From a virus: a stretch of 64,000 nt of DNA. Of this stretch, positions 30,287 to 38,675 are shown piece after piece. The notes beneath the pieces are model-generated. The model saw nothing but the letters and a program-made list of their open reading frames with translations. It did not search any database and had not been told where the DNA came from. The translations under genes were made by a program, and so were the position numbers. The stretch is taken from positions 1 through 64,000 of the IMG/VR virus record IMGVR_UViG_3300032093_000068. The stretch is one strand, 5' to 3'. Position 1 is the first letter of the stretch. Each line of letters opens with the position of its first letter.

Positions 30287-31012
30287 ATGAAAATAGGTGT
30301 ATTAAAATCAAAAGTTGAAAAATTATTATCTGAAGCTTACACAAAAGGCACTTTTAAAGAAGAAATAAAAAATTTTAACAAGAATGTTTTATCAAATAAA
30401 AACATATCAAAACTATTTTATCTATATGATGAATTATCATCAAACAAAGGATATGATAAAAATGTTGCAGAAGATTTTGTTTTTGAATCAATAACTATGT
30501 TTGAAAACATATCAAACAAAATAGATAGAAGTGATTTGGATAGAATAAGAAAATGGACAATTGGAATTAATTCGCATAATCAATATATCACAATTGATAA
30601 TTTATTTTATAATTCATATGATGTTGCATTTTTGGAAAATAAAGTTAAAAGCAAACATGCTATAGTTGAGACATTAACGAAAAAAGAGATAATTGAGGAA
30701 AAAACTCCAATTTATCTTCCGATATCTTCTATGGTTAAGATCGCAAATAAAACAATTGACGATTTTATTTCAACTTTGAATGAGTCAGAAAAAAAAGAAC
30801 TTACATCGTTATTAAACGAAAGTGATCAGGTTTTAATGGAAAAATATAATTCTTTTAAAGATGAGGCTGTTGTTAAACTTGTTGTTGCTATGGAAAATGA
30901 AGATGACCAAAATGTTAAAAATACAATTTCAGAAACAATAGACACCATCAAAAGAAAAAAATATGATCGTTTAGAATATTTCCGATTGAAAAACTTGGTT
31001 AATAACATATAA
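30287..31012 (+). CDS. putative prohead core protein with leader site
   Basis: ATG 30287 is used rather than the in-frame ATG 30260, which precedes the promoter-like motif and overlaps the portal gene. The 241-residue product starts with L14-S15-E16 before A17, a typical gp21-type site after a basic amphipathic helix. The rest is helical and charged, without membrane segments. Its place between portal and protease genes corresponds to the T4 core-protein region (gp67/gp68). Assignment as a core component is inferred. Confidence 0.65.
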   Translation: MKIGVLKSKVEKLLSEAYTKGTFKEEIKNFNKNVLSNKNISKLFYLYDELSSNKGYDKNVAEDFVFESITMFENISNKIDRSDLDRIRKWTIGINSHNQYITIDNLFYNSYDVAFLENKVKSKHAIVETLTKKEIIEEKTPIYLPISSMVKIANKTIDDFISTLNESEKKELTSLLNESDQVLMEKYNSFKDEAVVKLVVAMENEDDQNVKNTISETIDTIKRKKYDRLEYFRLKNLVNNI

Positions 31013-31078
31013 TTTTGACAATTTGATAATAATCATCTAATTTTTTTTCATAACAATAAACATGGAAAAAATGAGAGA

Positions 31079-31537
31079 ATGAAAAAAGGAAAAACCGCAA
31101 AAATAAGCGGGTTTAGATCATCAAAAGTTAATTATGGTACAGTAGATTCAAAAAGTTTAAAATCAATTTACATAAACATTCAAACATGGGTAGAACCAAA
31201 AGACGATTTTAATAATTGGACGAGGGTTGTGTTAAATATGTCAAGATCAGTGAAACATTCAGTTTATAACTGTATTGACAAAAGTTTATTTGACGAAAAA
31301 TTTATTGTTGATTTAGATTTACGAACAAGTGGAATACAATACAAAAAAAGGTCATTTATGAATTTAGAGATTAATCTATATCTTTTAGAGGAAATGGATT
31401 TTAAATCAACAACTCTTAAAAAATCTGTTAAAAAAATAGTAAGCTGTATTCATCAAGAAATATTCAAAAATAACGATTATTTCAATTTTCATATTACCAA
31501 AAAAGATAAATCACAATTGGTTGAGGTAGAAATATAA
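31079..31537 (+). CDS. hypothetical protein, 152 residues
   Basis: A basic soluble protein beginning MKKGKTAKISGFRSSKVNYG. A six-codon frame (31062-31082) ends with a TGA overlapping this ATG, so its translation may be coupled to that leader. Repeated beta-strand patterns (VDLDLRTSGIQY, FMNLEINLYLLEEMDF) suggest a compact domain. It lies just ahead of the protease gene. No family is recognised. Confidence 0.65.
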   Translation: MKKGKTAKISGFRSSKVNYGTVDSKSLKSIYINIQTWVEPKDDFNNWTRVVLNMSRSVKHSVYNCIDKSLFDEKFIVDLDLRTSGIQYKKRSFMNLEINLYLLEEMDFKSTTLKKSVKKIVSCIHQEIFKNNDYFNFHITKKDKSQLVEVEI

Positions 31538-31545
31538 AGTTCAAA

Positions 31546-31553
31546 GTATTTAT
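31546..31553 (+). promoter_or_regulatory. GTATTTAT motif (candidate late promoter variant)
   Basis: GTATTTATA lies 14 bases before ATG 31568. Confidence 0.35.
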
Positions 31554-31567
31554 ATAAAAATATAAAA

Positions 31568-32296
31568 ATGAAAGAACTTAAAATTTTAAAAGCCTACGAA
31601 TCAGGTAAGGGTATTCTGATTGAGGAAGATGCAGGATATGTGTCTCCTAAAGAATTTGGAAATCAGAACTTTTTGATGGAATCAAAAAATTTTTTGGATT
31701 ATAGTAAACCATTTGAGTTTTATGCTGTATTACAAAAATACAACACTCCAAATAGAAACGGTAGAATTTATCCTGAAAAGATTTTAAAAAGAGAAGCTGA
31801 AAATTATAAGAAAATAATAAATAAAGGCGTTTCATTATCTGAGTTAAATCATCCAGAATCTTCATTAATTGATTTGGACAGAGTATCTCACATTATAACT
31901 GATGTATGGTGGGATGGAAAAATTTTAATGGGAAAACTTAGATTATTAACTTCACCAGGATTTCACGAAAGAGGTGTGTGTACAACAAAGGGTGATTTAG
32001 CCGCAAATTATTTAAGACAAGGTGTAACTTTGGGAATTTCATCAAGGGGTGTCGGATCTTTAAAAAAAATTGGAGAACAAAATGAAGTTCAGGATGATTT
32101 TGAACTTATTTGTTTTGACTTAGTTTCTTCTCCATCAACACCTGGAGCTTATTTATTTTTAAATCCTGAAGATAAAAGTAACTTTGAAGAGAATTTGGAA
32201 GAAGAGAAACAAATTCAAAGGGAAAGGCAGGTTGGACCTGAAGCGAACAAGTCATTAGATTTAATGAAACGTTTGAACACTTATTTAAATAAATAA
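31568..32296 (+). CDS. prohead core protease (T4 gp21-like)
   Basis: A 242-residue serine protease of the herpesvirus-assemblin-like fold. It shows YNTPNRNGRIYP, the catalytic histidine motif LNHPES (H95), and GISSRGVGS (nucleophile S158 or S159). LVSSPSTPGAYLF is a typical C-terminal region of the family. It matures the prohead by cutting scaffold, capsid and internal proteins, known in T4 to occur at (L/I)xE-(A/G). Many proteins in this window carry that site near the N-terminus. Confidence 0.92.
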   Translation: MKELKILKAYESGKGILIEEDAGYVSPKEFGNQNFLMESKNFLDYSKPFEFYAVLQKYNTPNRNGRIYPEKILKREAENYKKIINKGVSLSELNHPESSLIDLDRVSHIITDVWWDGKILMGKLRLLTSPGFHERGVCTTKGDLAANYLRQGVTLGISSRGVGSLKKIGEQNEVQDDFELICFDLVSSPSTPGAYLFLNPEDKSNFEENLEEEKQIQRERQVGPEANKSLDLMKRLNTYLNK

Positions 32297-32345
32297 AACT
32301 TGATTTTTTAAAAAGAAAATATCATATTTTATTAAAACTTAATTT

Positions 32346-32561
32346 ATGGACGAAAAATATTTTATCGCAAAACTTTATTATGAATTTCCTGATCAAGAAA
32401 CTGGAAAAATAAAAAAAGTAAAAGAAGAAAAGCTTGTCAAGGGTTATAATCCTACCGATATTGAAGCGAAAATTACAAAAAGATATCAAGATTTAACATT
32501 TGATTGGAGAATTACTTCAATTGCTGAAAGTAAAATTGACGAAGTTATAGAAGTCATTTAA
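32346..32561 (+). CDS. small conserved protein, 71 residues
   Basis: A small mixed alpha/beta protein (YFIAKLYYEFPDQETGKIKK, then YNPTDIEAKITKRY, then ITSIAESKIDEVIEVI). The pattern of a strand, a 'V-K-x-K-E-E-K-L-V' strand, a helix, and a final strand resembles small DUF4494-type proteins of Bacteroidota and their phages. That link is tentative. It is the last gene before a strong terminator. Confidence 0.55.
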   Translation: MDEKYFIAKLYYEFPDQETGKIKKVKEEKLVKGYNPTDIEAKITKRYQDLTFDWRITSIAESKIDEVIEVI

Positions 32562-32585
32562 TTATATTAATTAATTTTTTCTATG

Positions 32586-32617
32586 AAAAAGGGAACCCAA
32601 AAGGTTCCCTTTTTTTA
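32586..32617 (+). terminator. intrinsic terminator after the protease unit
   Basis: GGGAACC-CAAAA-GGTTCCC (32591-32609) with flanking A/T pairs is followed by eight Ts. Confidence 0.88.
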
Positions 32618-32675
32618 TTTATTTAAGTTTTTTTTAGCAAAAACGTATTAAAAATGGTTTTTTTTCAAAATAGCA

Positions 32676-32683
32676 ATATTTAT
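32676..32683 (+). promoter_or_regulatory. ATATTTAT motif (candidate late promoter)
   Basis: CAATATTTATA lies 24 bases before ATG 32708 and should drive the scaffold-capsid pair. Confidence 0.45.
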
Positions 32684-32707
32684 ATGAAAAAATAAAACAT
32701 TTTTAAA

Positions 32708-34225
32708 ATGGCAAAAGAAAAAAATTTAGTCGAAGACGCTCTTATACAAATGAGGAATTTGGAAGAAGCAGTAGCCGAAAACGCAAAAGGAATACTTGCA
32801 TCAACAATGAAGCAAGAAATCAAAGATTTAGTAAAAGAATCGATCGTATCTGAACAAGATGACGAGGAGATTGAAACAGATGATGAAGTAGAAATTGACA
32901 CTGATTCTGATGAAGAAGAAATAGATATGGATATTGATTCCAATGAGGATGAAATGGATATGGATGTTGATTCTGATGAAGAAGAAATGGATTTTGATAT
33001 GGATTCTGATATTGAAGATACCACAATGTCTGATGATGAAGATGTAATAGATTTATCAGGTTCTGAAATTTCTGATGAAGACCTATTAAAGGTTTTCTTA
33101 GCAATGGATGAGAATGATGGTGTTATAGTAAAAAAAGACAACAACATGGTTAATTTAAAAGACGAAAACACTGATAAGGAATATATGATCCAAATGGAAT
33201 CCGAAGAAGAAATGGATGAAATGTACGACGAGATGGAAGAATCCGAAGAAGAAATGGACGAAACATACGACGAAGTGGATGAATCCGAAGAAGAAATGGA
33301 CGAAACATACGACGAGATGGAAGAATCCTATCAAGAAGAAGATGAAACAATGACGATGGACGAAGAAGAAATGGATATCGACTCTATTGTTAATCAAGTT
33401 TTTGGTTCTGATTCCGAAAAAATGGAAGAATCATATGATGACGAGGTAGTTTATGAGATTGAAATTGATGAAGAAGAGGATGAAGAAGATGAAGGTTACC
33501 AAATGGAATCCACAAAACCAAAAATTGGAAAAGGAGCTAAAATCGGAAAACCTAAATTCTCATATAAAAAACCATCAGGTGGATTCAAAGAAAAAATGAA
33601 ACAAGGAACAAAAGGTGTTGGTATTGGCAAAGGTCCGAAATTCGAATTCAAAGAAGGTAAAAAAGATATTTCCAATGCAGTTAAAAAGGAAATGACACCT
33701 TTCAAGAAAAAAGAAGAAACTAAGGAAGCTGCTCGTACACTAGGTATGGGAAGTAAATTTAGAAAAGGAGGTTTACCAAAACCAAGAGCTCACTCAAAAT
33801 CCAATATTAACATTGACGAACAAAAATACGAACAACAAATTCAAGTTCTTAGAGAGAAAAATGAAGAATATCGCAAAGCTTTAAATGTTTTTAGAGATAA
33901 ACTTAATGAAGTTGCAGTTTTCAATTCTAATCTAGCTTACGCTACAAGATTATTCACTGAACACTCAACATCAAAACAAGAAAAAATTAACATTTTAAGA
34001 AGATTTGACGATGTTGAAACTATCAAAGAATCTAAAAATTTGTATCGTACAATCAAAAATGAACTTTCACCTTCTCAAACAAAAGGTTCGATAAGTGAAT
34101 CGATTGAAGGTAAAATTGACAGATCACCATCATCGGGATCTGCAACCAATTTAATCGAGTCAAAAACTTATGAAAATCCTCAGTTTTTGAGAATGAAAGA
34201 TATCATGTCAAAAATAACAAAATAA
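32708..34225 (+). CDS. prohead scaffold protein (T4 gp22-like role)
   Basis: A 505-residue protein. The N-terminus has L18-E19-E20 before A21, a gp21-type site. A very acidic region spans about 50-260, with Asp/Glu/Met-rich repeats (EESEEEMDETYDE repeated three times). A basic Lys/Gly section follows at about 265-370. A long C-terminal coiled coil (KYEQQIQVLREKNEEYRKAL onward) is typical of scaffold cores. It lies directly before the capsid gene, as gp22 does in T4. It should be degraded by the protease during maturation. Confidence 0.8.
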   Translation: MAKEKNLVEDALIQMRNLEEAVAENAKGILASTMKQEIKDLVKESIVSEQDDEEIETDDEVEIDTDSDEEEIDMDIDSNEDEMDMDVDSDEEEMDFDMDSDIEDTTMSDDEDVIDLSGSEISDEDLLKVFLAMDENDGVIVKKDNNMVNLKDENTDKEYMIQMESEEEMDEMYDEMEESEEEMDETYDEVDESEEEMDETYDEMEESYQEEDETMTMDEEEMDIDSIVNQVFGSDSEKMEESYDDEVVYEIEIDEEEDEEDEGYQMESTKPKIGKGAKIGKPKFSYKKPSGGFKEKMKQGTKGVGIGKGPKFEFKEGKKDISNAVKKEMTPFKKKEETKEAARTLGMGSKFRKGGLPKPRAHSKSNINIDEQKYEQQIQVLREKNEEYRKALNVFRDKLNEVAVFNSNLAYATRLFTEHSTSKQEKINILRRFDDVETIKESKNLYRTIKNELSPSQTKGSISESIEGKIDRSPSSGSATNLIESKTYENPQFLRMKDIMSKITK

Positions 34226-34258
34226 AAAAATAAACTAAAAAATAAAATCCAATAAAAA

Positions 34259-36139
34259 ATGGGAGCATTATTAGAATCAGGTCTTGTTGGTAACATCGGG
34301 TTGAAACACCTTAAAGTTATCAAAGAAGACACAATCAACAAATGGGACAAATTAGGGTTCCTTGAAGGCCTAAAAGGTCACCTAAAAGAAAATGTGGCGC
34401 AGCTTTACGAAAACCAAGCGTCATTTTTAATAAACGAAGCAACTTCTGACTCATCTTCAGGTTCTTTTGAAACTGTTGTATTTCCTATCGTTAGACGTGT
34501 GTTCTCTAAATTGTTAGCGAACGAAATCGTATCAGTACAAGCAATGAACTTACCAATCGGTAAATTGTTCTACTTTGTACCTAAAATTCAGGGATACTCA
34601 GGTGGAACAGTAGTTAATGGTGTAAATATTACATCAGGAGATCACTACGCACCTGTTGGTTCACCTGGAAATTATCCTGGAGATCCTAACGCAGGATACA
34701 AATCAGGTACTGGTTCTTATAATTCTACATATGCTAGAAATCTTTACGATTTGTTCTATGAAGGTACTGAACCAGGTTTAAATCCTGGTGGTCTTTTTGA
34801 TTATTCAAAAGGTCGTTTTGTAACAATTACTGCTAACACACAAACTGTACAATGGACAAACGGTGTGTTAGTAACAGCAGCATTATCGTCTGGAGAGTAT
34901 AGAAAAATTATTGTGACTCTTTCAGGGTTTTCAAATGCTGGTGTAGGAAAATTAATTGGACCTGACGGTCAAGAAGTTGATACCGAATCATTTCTATCGA
35001 ATTTAGTTCTTTATACCGCAGATGCTACAGTAGCAGGGCAATTGGGTATAAGTGGCGCAACATCAAATGGTACTTACACACCTCTTTTATTTAGAGTGGT
35101 GACTCAGAGATACGGTAAAGGAATCGTAGCACCTACATACACATCTACCCCAGCTCCTTTTAATACTGATAGATCAGGTGGTAATGGTGGTTATTATGAT
35201 AACGTATGTAACCAAGACGGTATTATTTATTTGGAAATTGATGCTCAAGTACCTGTTTGCGTTTCTTGTGGTCAATCAACTCCAGATGGTTATTCAGGAG
35301 CAACAATTACCGCATCAGCTTGGTCAGGTACTGCTGAAAATGCACCAATCAAAGCGGCTTTCAGACGTTATGAAGAACTTGAATTTGAAGATAAAATCGG
35401 TGAAGTATCATTTGATCTTGAATCAGTAACAGTTTCTGTGACTGAAAGAAAATTAAGAGCACAATGGTCACCTGAATTAGCACAAGACGTTGCGGCATTC
35501 CATAACATCGACGCTGAAGCTGAATTGACAGCATTGTTGTCAGAACAAGTTGCGGCAGAAATCGACCGTGAAATCCTTCGTGACTTACGTAAAGGCGCGG
35601 CTTGGAACCTACGTTGGGATTACAACGGATGGAAGAGATTATCTTCAGGTACTACTCCATACACTCAAAAAGACTGGAATCAAACATTGATTACTGCGAT
35701 TAACCAAATTTCAGCTCAAATCCACAAATCAACACTTCGTGGTGGTGCTAACTGGATTATCGTTTCATCTGAAATTTCAGCAATTTTTGATGACTTGGAA
35801 TATTTCCACGTATCAAACGCATCACCTGAACAAGATCAGTACAACATGGGTATTGAAAGAGTTGGAACGTTAGCTGGTCGTTACCAAGTATATCGTGATC
35901 CATACTTCCCAGCAAACACTGTGTTGATTGGTCACAAAGGTACTTCGTTACTTGATACAGGTTACATCTACGCACCGTATGTACCACTTCAATTAACTCC
36001 AACAATGTACAATCCGTTTAACTTCACACCAATTAAAGGGATTATGACACGTTACGCGAAAAAAATGGTAAATAACAGGTTCTATGGCCGCATTACTGTT
36101 GATGGTGTTCGTACATTTGATTTGAACGAATTGAGATAA
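34259..36139 (+). CDS. major capsid protein (T4 gp23-like)
   Basis: A 626-residue HK97-fold capsid protein. The N-terminal 60 residues form a cleavable leader ending I58-N59-E60 before A61, very near the site in T4 gp23. The C-terminus has the gp23 signature (AGRYQVYRDPYFPANTVLIG, then YIYAPYVPLQLTPTMYNPFNF and NNRFYGRITVDGV). It is about 100 residues longer than T4 gp23, with an inserted Gly/Ser/Thr-rich surface region near residues 115-360 that includes CVSCGQ. Codon usage is less AT-biased than neighbours, as expected for high expression. Confidence 0.93.
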   Translation: MGALLESGLVGNIGLKHLKVIKEDTINKWDKLGFLEGLKGHLKENVAQLYENQASFLINEATSDSSSGSFETVVFPIVRRVFSKLLANEIVSVQAMNLPIGKLFYFVPKIQGYSGGTVVNGVNITSGDHYAPVGSPGNYPGDPNAGYKSGTGSYNSTYARNLYDLFYEGTEPGLNPGGLFDYSKGRFVTITANTQTVQWTNGVLVTAALSSGEYRKIIVTLSGFSNAGVGKLIGPDGQEVDTESFLSNLVLYTADATVAGQLGISGATSNGTYTPLLFRVVTQRYGKGIVAPTYTSTPAPFNTDRSGGNGGYYDNVCNQDGIIYLEIDAQVPVCVSCGQSTPDGYSGATITASAWSGTAENAPIKAAFRRYEELEFEDKIGEVSFDLESVTVSVTERKLRAQWSPELAQDVAAFHNIDAEAELTALLSEQVAAEIDREILRDLRKGAAWNLRWDYNGWKRLSSGTTPYTQKDWNQTLITAINQISAQIHKSTLRGGANWIIVSSEISAIFDDLEYFHVSNASPEQDQYNMGIERVGTLAGRYQVYRDPYFPANTVLIGHKGTSLLDTGYIYAPYVPLQLTPTMYNPFNFTPIKGIMTRYAKKMVNNRFYGRITVDGVRTFDLNELR

Positions 36140-36160
36140 TCAATTTAATTTTTAAATACG

Positions 36161-36190
36161 AAAAGGGACAAGAAATTGTCCCTTTTTTTT
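36161..36190 (+). terminator. intrinsic terminator of the capsid gene
   Basis: AAAAGGGACA-AGAAAT-TGTCCCTTTT is a perfect 10-bp stem followed by a run of Ts. Confidence 0.88.
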
Positions 36191-36239
36191 TGGTGTAAAA
36201 TCAAATGTTGATGTTGCTTGTTTTTTTCCTCTTTTTAAG

Positions 36240-36247
36240 ATATTTAT
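36240..36247 (+). promoter_or_regulatory. ATATTTAT motif (candidate late promoter)
   Basis: AGATATTTATT lies 16 bases before ATG 36264. Confidence 0.45.
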
Positions 36248-36263
36248 TGTAAAAGTAAATATT

Positions 36264-36644
36264 ATGGCACTAAGAGTAATGAGCGGAACCACATGTGGTT
36301 CAAATTCACCAATAACATTAGTAGCGGATGACGCAATAGCGTCTACAGCTTCAAGGGCATATCAACTTGATTCGGGTTTATGTGTTAATATAACCTTTAT
36401 TTCTACCGCAACTACTACAAGTGCTGCGACCGCTAACGTAGCTTATGGCCCATATACATCATGTACTCAGTGTATAACTCCTGCTAACTCAGGAGGTGTT
36501 ACTGCTAGAGATTGTAAAGATTGTGGGACAGGCTCATTCACCTCAACCACTTTTAACCAAGCTATCTATACAAACGGTCAAAATAGGGCGATTAGACAAA
36601 ATAATACAGTTGCTTTAGGTGGATTTAACGGTCTCAATAATTAA
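36264..36644 (+). CDS. small virion surface-type protein with CxxC pairs
   Basis: A 126-residue Ser/Thr/Ala/Asn-rich protein with six cysteines, including CTQC and CKDC. The composition and the strand-rich, glycine-containing sequence (VNITFISTATTTSAATANVAYG) are typical of head decoration or short fibre proteins. It has its own terminator-promoter boundary and follows the capsid gene directly, which favours an abundant structural role. No family is recognised, so this is inference. Confidence 0.6.
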   Translation: MALRVMSGTTCGSNSPITLVADDAIASTASRAYQLDSGLCVNITFISTATTTSAATANVAYGPYTSCTQCITPANSGGVTARDCKDCGTGSFTSTTFNQAIYTNGQNRAIRQNNTVALGGFNGLNN

Positions 36645-36853
36645 CTTTCTTTAGAAAGTAATCTTATACATTTAGACAACACTTCGGTTTCACCTATATT
36701 ATAAACACCCCTCTCAAAAGCGTGTTTCACAGCATGAATCAAAAGTACTGATGCAATACTTTTGTCCATAGTTTGCAAAATAGTTTCTAATTGTTCTTCA
36801 GAATTAATTTCTAATCTGTTAAATAGTACGGCTAGAGGTTGGTTGTTTTCCAT
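36641..36853 (-). CDS. small hypothetical protein, 70 residues
   Basis: An all-helical small protein (MENNQPLAVLFNRLEINSEE, then LETILQTMDKSIASVLLIHAVKHAFERG). It converges with the previous gene, overlapping by four bases. Its start lies inside the next upstream small gene, so the two are probably translated from one message. Function is unknown. Confidence 0.6.
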   Translation of the reverse strand: MENNQPLAVLFNRLEINSEEQLETILQTMDKSIASVLLIHAVKHAFERGVYNIGETEVLSKCIRLLSKES

Positions 36854-36980
36854 TTTGTTTTGATTTCAAAAATAAAATCATTTCTTGATTTAAATCTTTA
36901 ACATATTGATAGTTATCTAAAACCACTTTACTGAATTGTTCAGACAAATTAGAAGGTGGATTTATATTTTTATTTTTCAT
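36819..36980 (-). CDS. 53-residue hypothetical protein
   Basis: The frame runs from ATG 36980 to TAA 36819. It encodes a short Asn/Pro-rich start (MKNKNINPPSNLSEQ) and a helix FSKVVLDNYQYVKDLNQEM ending in a basic tail. It overlaps the start of the 70-residue gene by 35 bases, a usual arrangement for coupled phage genes. Function is unknown. Confidence 0.5.
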   Translation of the reverse strand: MKNKNINPPSNLSEQFSKVVLDNYQYVKDLNQEMILFLKSKQNGKQPTSSRTI

Positions 36981-36996
36981 TTTTATATGTTTTTAG

Positions 36997-37004
36997 ATAT
37001 TTAT
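36997..37004 (+). promoter_or_regulatory. ATATTTAT motif (candidate late promoter)
   Basis: AGATATTTATA lies 26 bases before ATG 37031. Confidence 0.45.
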
Positions 37005-37030
37005 ATGCAAATATAAACAATTTTTTTTAA

Positions 37031-37738
37031 ATGACAAATAAAATTAATGAAGCCACAGGCTCACTTTCTTCAGGAAAATATTCAAACGTTCCTTTAGTTC
37101 CAGGAGAAAGATTGTTTAATAAACAGCAAATGCAACCATTTTATATACCGACTTCAAAATATGATAGCGCTGAATTGGCATATGATAGTTACGATAAGAA
37201 AATGAGCACACCAAAAAAAGAAATTGAAAAGAAAGAGAAAATGGCAAGAAGAATATCAAAATACATAAAAAATCATCCAATACAAAGTGATGATGATGGT
37301 AATATTTTAACCGGTCCTATTCAGACAAATGAAGGTTGGATTGAGATTGATCAAAACACTGATGTTGATTTATTAACTGAGGATTTGGCCGTTTGGTTTG
37401 GCACAAAGAAAAAACCAAAAGGGTCTAAACAACCAAAGGGGCCTTGGGTTAACATTTGTAGAAAAAAGGAAGGTGGTGGTCACCCCCCTTGTGGAAGACC
37501 TGACGCATCATCTAAAGGGTATCCTAAATGTAGAGCTGCTGGAGTTGCTGCTAAAATGACTGATTCTCAAAAAAGATCGGCGTGTCAACAAAAAAGAAAA
37601 GCGGAAAAATCAAAACCTAAAACAGGAACGGGTAACAAACCAACAATGGTTTCGTATAAACCCAAAAAAAAGACCTCCAAAAATGAAGGTCTTAGGTTAT
37701 TAATTAAAAATATTCTTAACGAAGTTAAATCTTCTTGA
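37031..37738 (+). CDS. basic virion-type protein with Cys-rich phage domain
   Basis: A 235-residue protein. It starts MTNKINEATG, where I5-N6-E7 before A8 fits the gp21 cleavage rule. The centre has an acidic stretch. Residues 140-195 form a basic Cys-containing domain: PWVNICRKKEGGG, PPCGR, GYPKCRAAG and KRSACQQKRKAEK. Similar Cys/Gly-rich motifs recur in tailed-phage proteins of unknown function. The C-terminus ends in an amphipathic helix LRLLIKNILNEV. A packaged DNA-binding protein is the best guess. Confidence 0.6.
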   Translation: MTNKINEATGSLSSGKYSNVPLVPGERLFNKQQMQPFYIPTSKYDSAELAYDSYDKKMSTPKKEIEKKEKMARRISKYIKNHPIQSDDDGNILTGPIQTNEGWIEIDQNTDVDLLTEDLAVWFGTKKKPKGSKQPKGPWVNICRKKEGGGHPPCGRPDASSKGYPKCRAAGVAAKMTDSQKRSACQQKRKAEKSKPKTGTGNKPTMVSYKPKKKTSKNEGLRLLIKNILNEVKSS

Positions 37739-38144
37739 GAATATCTGTTAAAGAGCAGGTAATTTGAGAATGTATTACCGTCTCATAAGATTTTCTGCGT
37801 TTTTCTATCTCATTATTAAATAGATAATTAACCCTACTCCAAGTTCTCGCCGTCATAAGTATTGAATAATGATATACGTGATTTGTCACAAAAGCTTGCT
37901 GGTGTTGCAAAGTTACATACATACCCAACCTATCATTAATTATAATTTTCTTATCTGAGATGGGGGCGTAAATTAATTCCGAGTCGTTTTGTTTGAGTAG
38001 TTTTCTTGCGATATGAAAACAGGTCTTTTGATACCTATCCATATCGGGATCCATTTTTTGGTCAAGCGGTCTTCTATTTAACCAAATATTGTATTTGGTG
38101 ATTAACCGACTAATTTTTCTTTTAAAGAATTGATAGATTGTCAT
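37725..38144 (-). CDS. hypothetical protein, 139 residues
   Basis: A basic protein with an Arg/Lys-rich N-terminus (MTIYQFFKRKISRLITKYNI) and a strand-rich centre (KKIIINDRLGMYVTLQHQQ). Its 3' end overlaps the convergent neighbour by 14 bases. A good host-type promoter (38164-38193) lies just upstream, so it may be expressed early, unlike the surrounding structural genes. No family is recognised. Confidence 0.65.
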   Translation of the reverse strand: MTIYQFFKRKISRLITKYNIWLNRRPLDQKMDPDMDRYQKTCFHIARKLLKQNDSELIYAPISDKKIIINDRLGMYVTLQHQQAFVTNHVYHYSILMTARTWSRVNYLFNNEIEKRRKSYETVIHSQITCSLTDILKKI

Positions 38145-38163
38145 ACCTTGAATTTTGGAAATA

Positions 38164-38193
38164 CAAAGGTATGGAAAATTTTTTATTTAACAA
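38164..38193 (-). promoter_or_regulatory. host-type promoter
   Basis: On the - strand TTG (38191-38193), 19 bases, then TACCTTTG (38164-38171). The ATG at 38144 is 19 bases after the box. The promoter overlaps the 3' end of the upstream gene. Confidence 0.6.
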
Positions 38194-38675
38194 TAAGGTG
38201 GGGAACATTTTTTATTTCCGCTAGCGTCTGGCATTTTTCCTTTACAAACTTGTACAGCATAACCATTTGCATAAGCTGAGGGGTAGACCTTAAATTTAGC
38301 TTTAGCCGCCGATTTACCTCTTGCACAAAGTTTTGTACCTGTTTTTTTCTTCCCTTCTTCCATCATACCCACAAAAGATTTGTCCTCAATTTCTTGAGTT
38401 CCATCGCCTTTTGTATGGTTCATAATAAAATCAAATACTTGATCCATATTATTTTTTGCTTCGGCAATGTGGTCTTGAGCCCAATCGTGACCATCATCCA
38501 AAATTTGCTCAACCATATCTTGGTCTAATTCTAATAACATATCACATTGTCTTCTCATTTGTTCTAAATTTGAAAAGAACATATATCTATCTGAACGATC
38601 TTCATGCGATTCTTGTAAAACTCTTTTTACAATACTTTGTATATCTTGTTCTGTTAATTTGATAATTTTTTTCAT
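38187..38675 (-). CDS. putative internal virion protein with leader helix
   Basis: A 162-residue protein starting MKKIIKLTEQDIQSIVKRVL, then Q21-E22-S23. This leader resembles those of other probable virion proteins here and ends in L-x-E. An acidic helical middle follows. The C-terminal 60 residues are basic with three cysteines (KLCARGKSAAKAKFKV, VQVCKGKMPD, NKKCSPPYC) and look like a small metal- or disulfide-stabilised domain. Its stop-start contact with the next gene (four-base overlap) shows coupling. Confidence 0.6.
   Translation of the reverse strand: MKKIIKLTEQDIQSIVKRVLQESHEDRSDRYMFFSNLEQMRRQCDMLLELDQDMVEQILDDGHDWAQDHIAEAKNNMDQVFDFIMNHTKGDGTQEIEDKSFVGMMEEGKKKTGTKLCARGKSAAKAKFKVYPSAYANGYAVQVCKGKMPDASGNKKCSPPYC

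Noticed and set aside
31062-31082. Six-codon leader frame overlapping the ATG at 31079
   Set aside because: It may couple translation, but it is too short to call as a gene.
33225-33330. Possible CRISPR-like or tandem DNA repeat
   Set aside because: The repeats are in-frame codon repeats of the scaffold protein (EESEEEMDETYDE type), without spacers.
32680-33397. Several frames antisense to the scaffold gene
   Set aside because: They arise from the repetitive GAA/GAT codons of the acidic scaffold protein.
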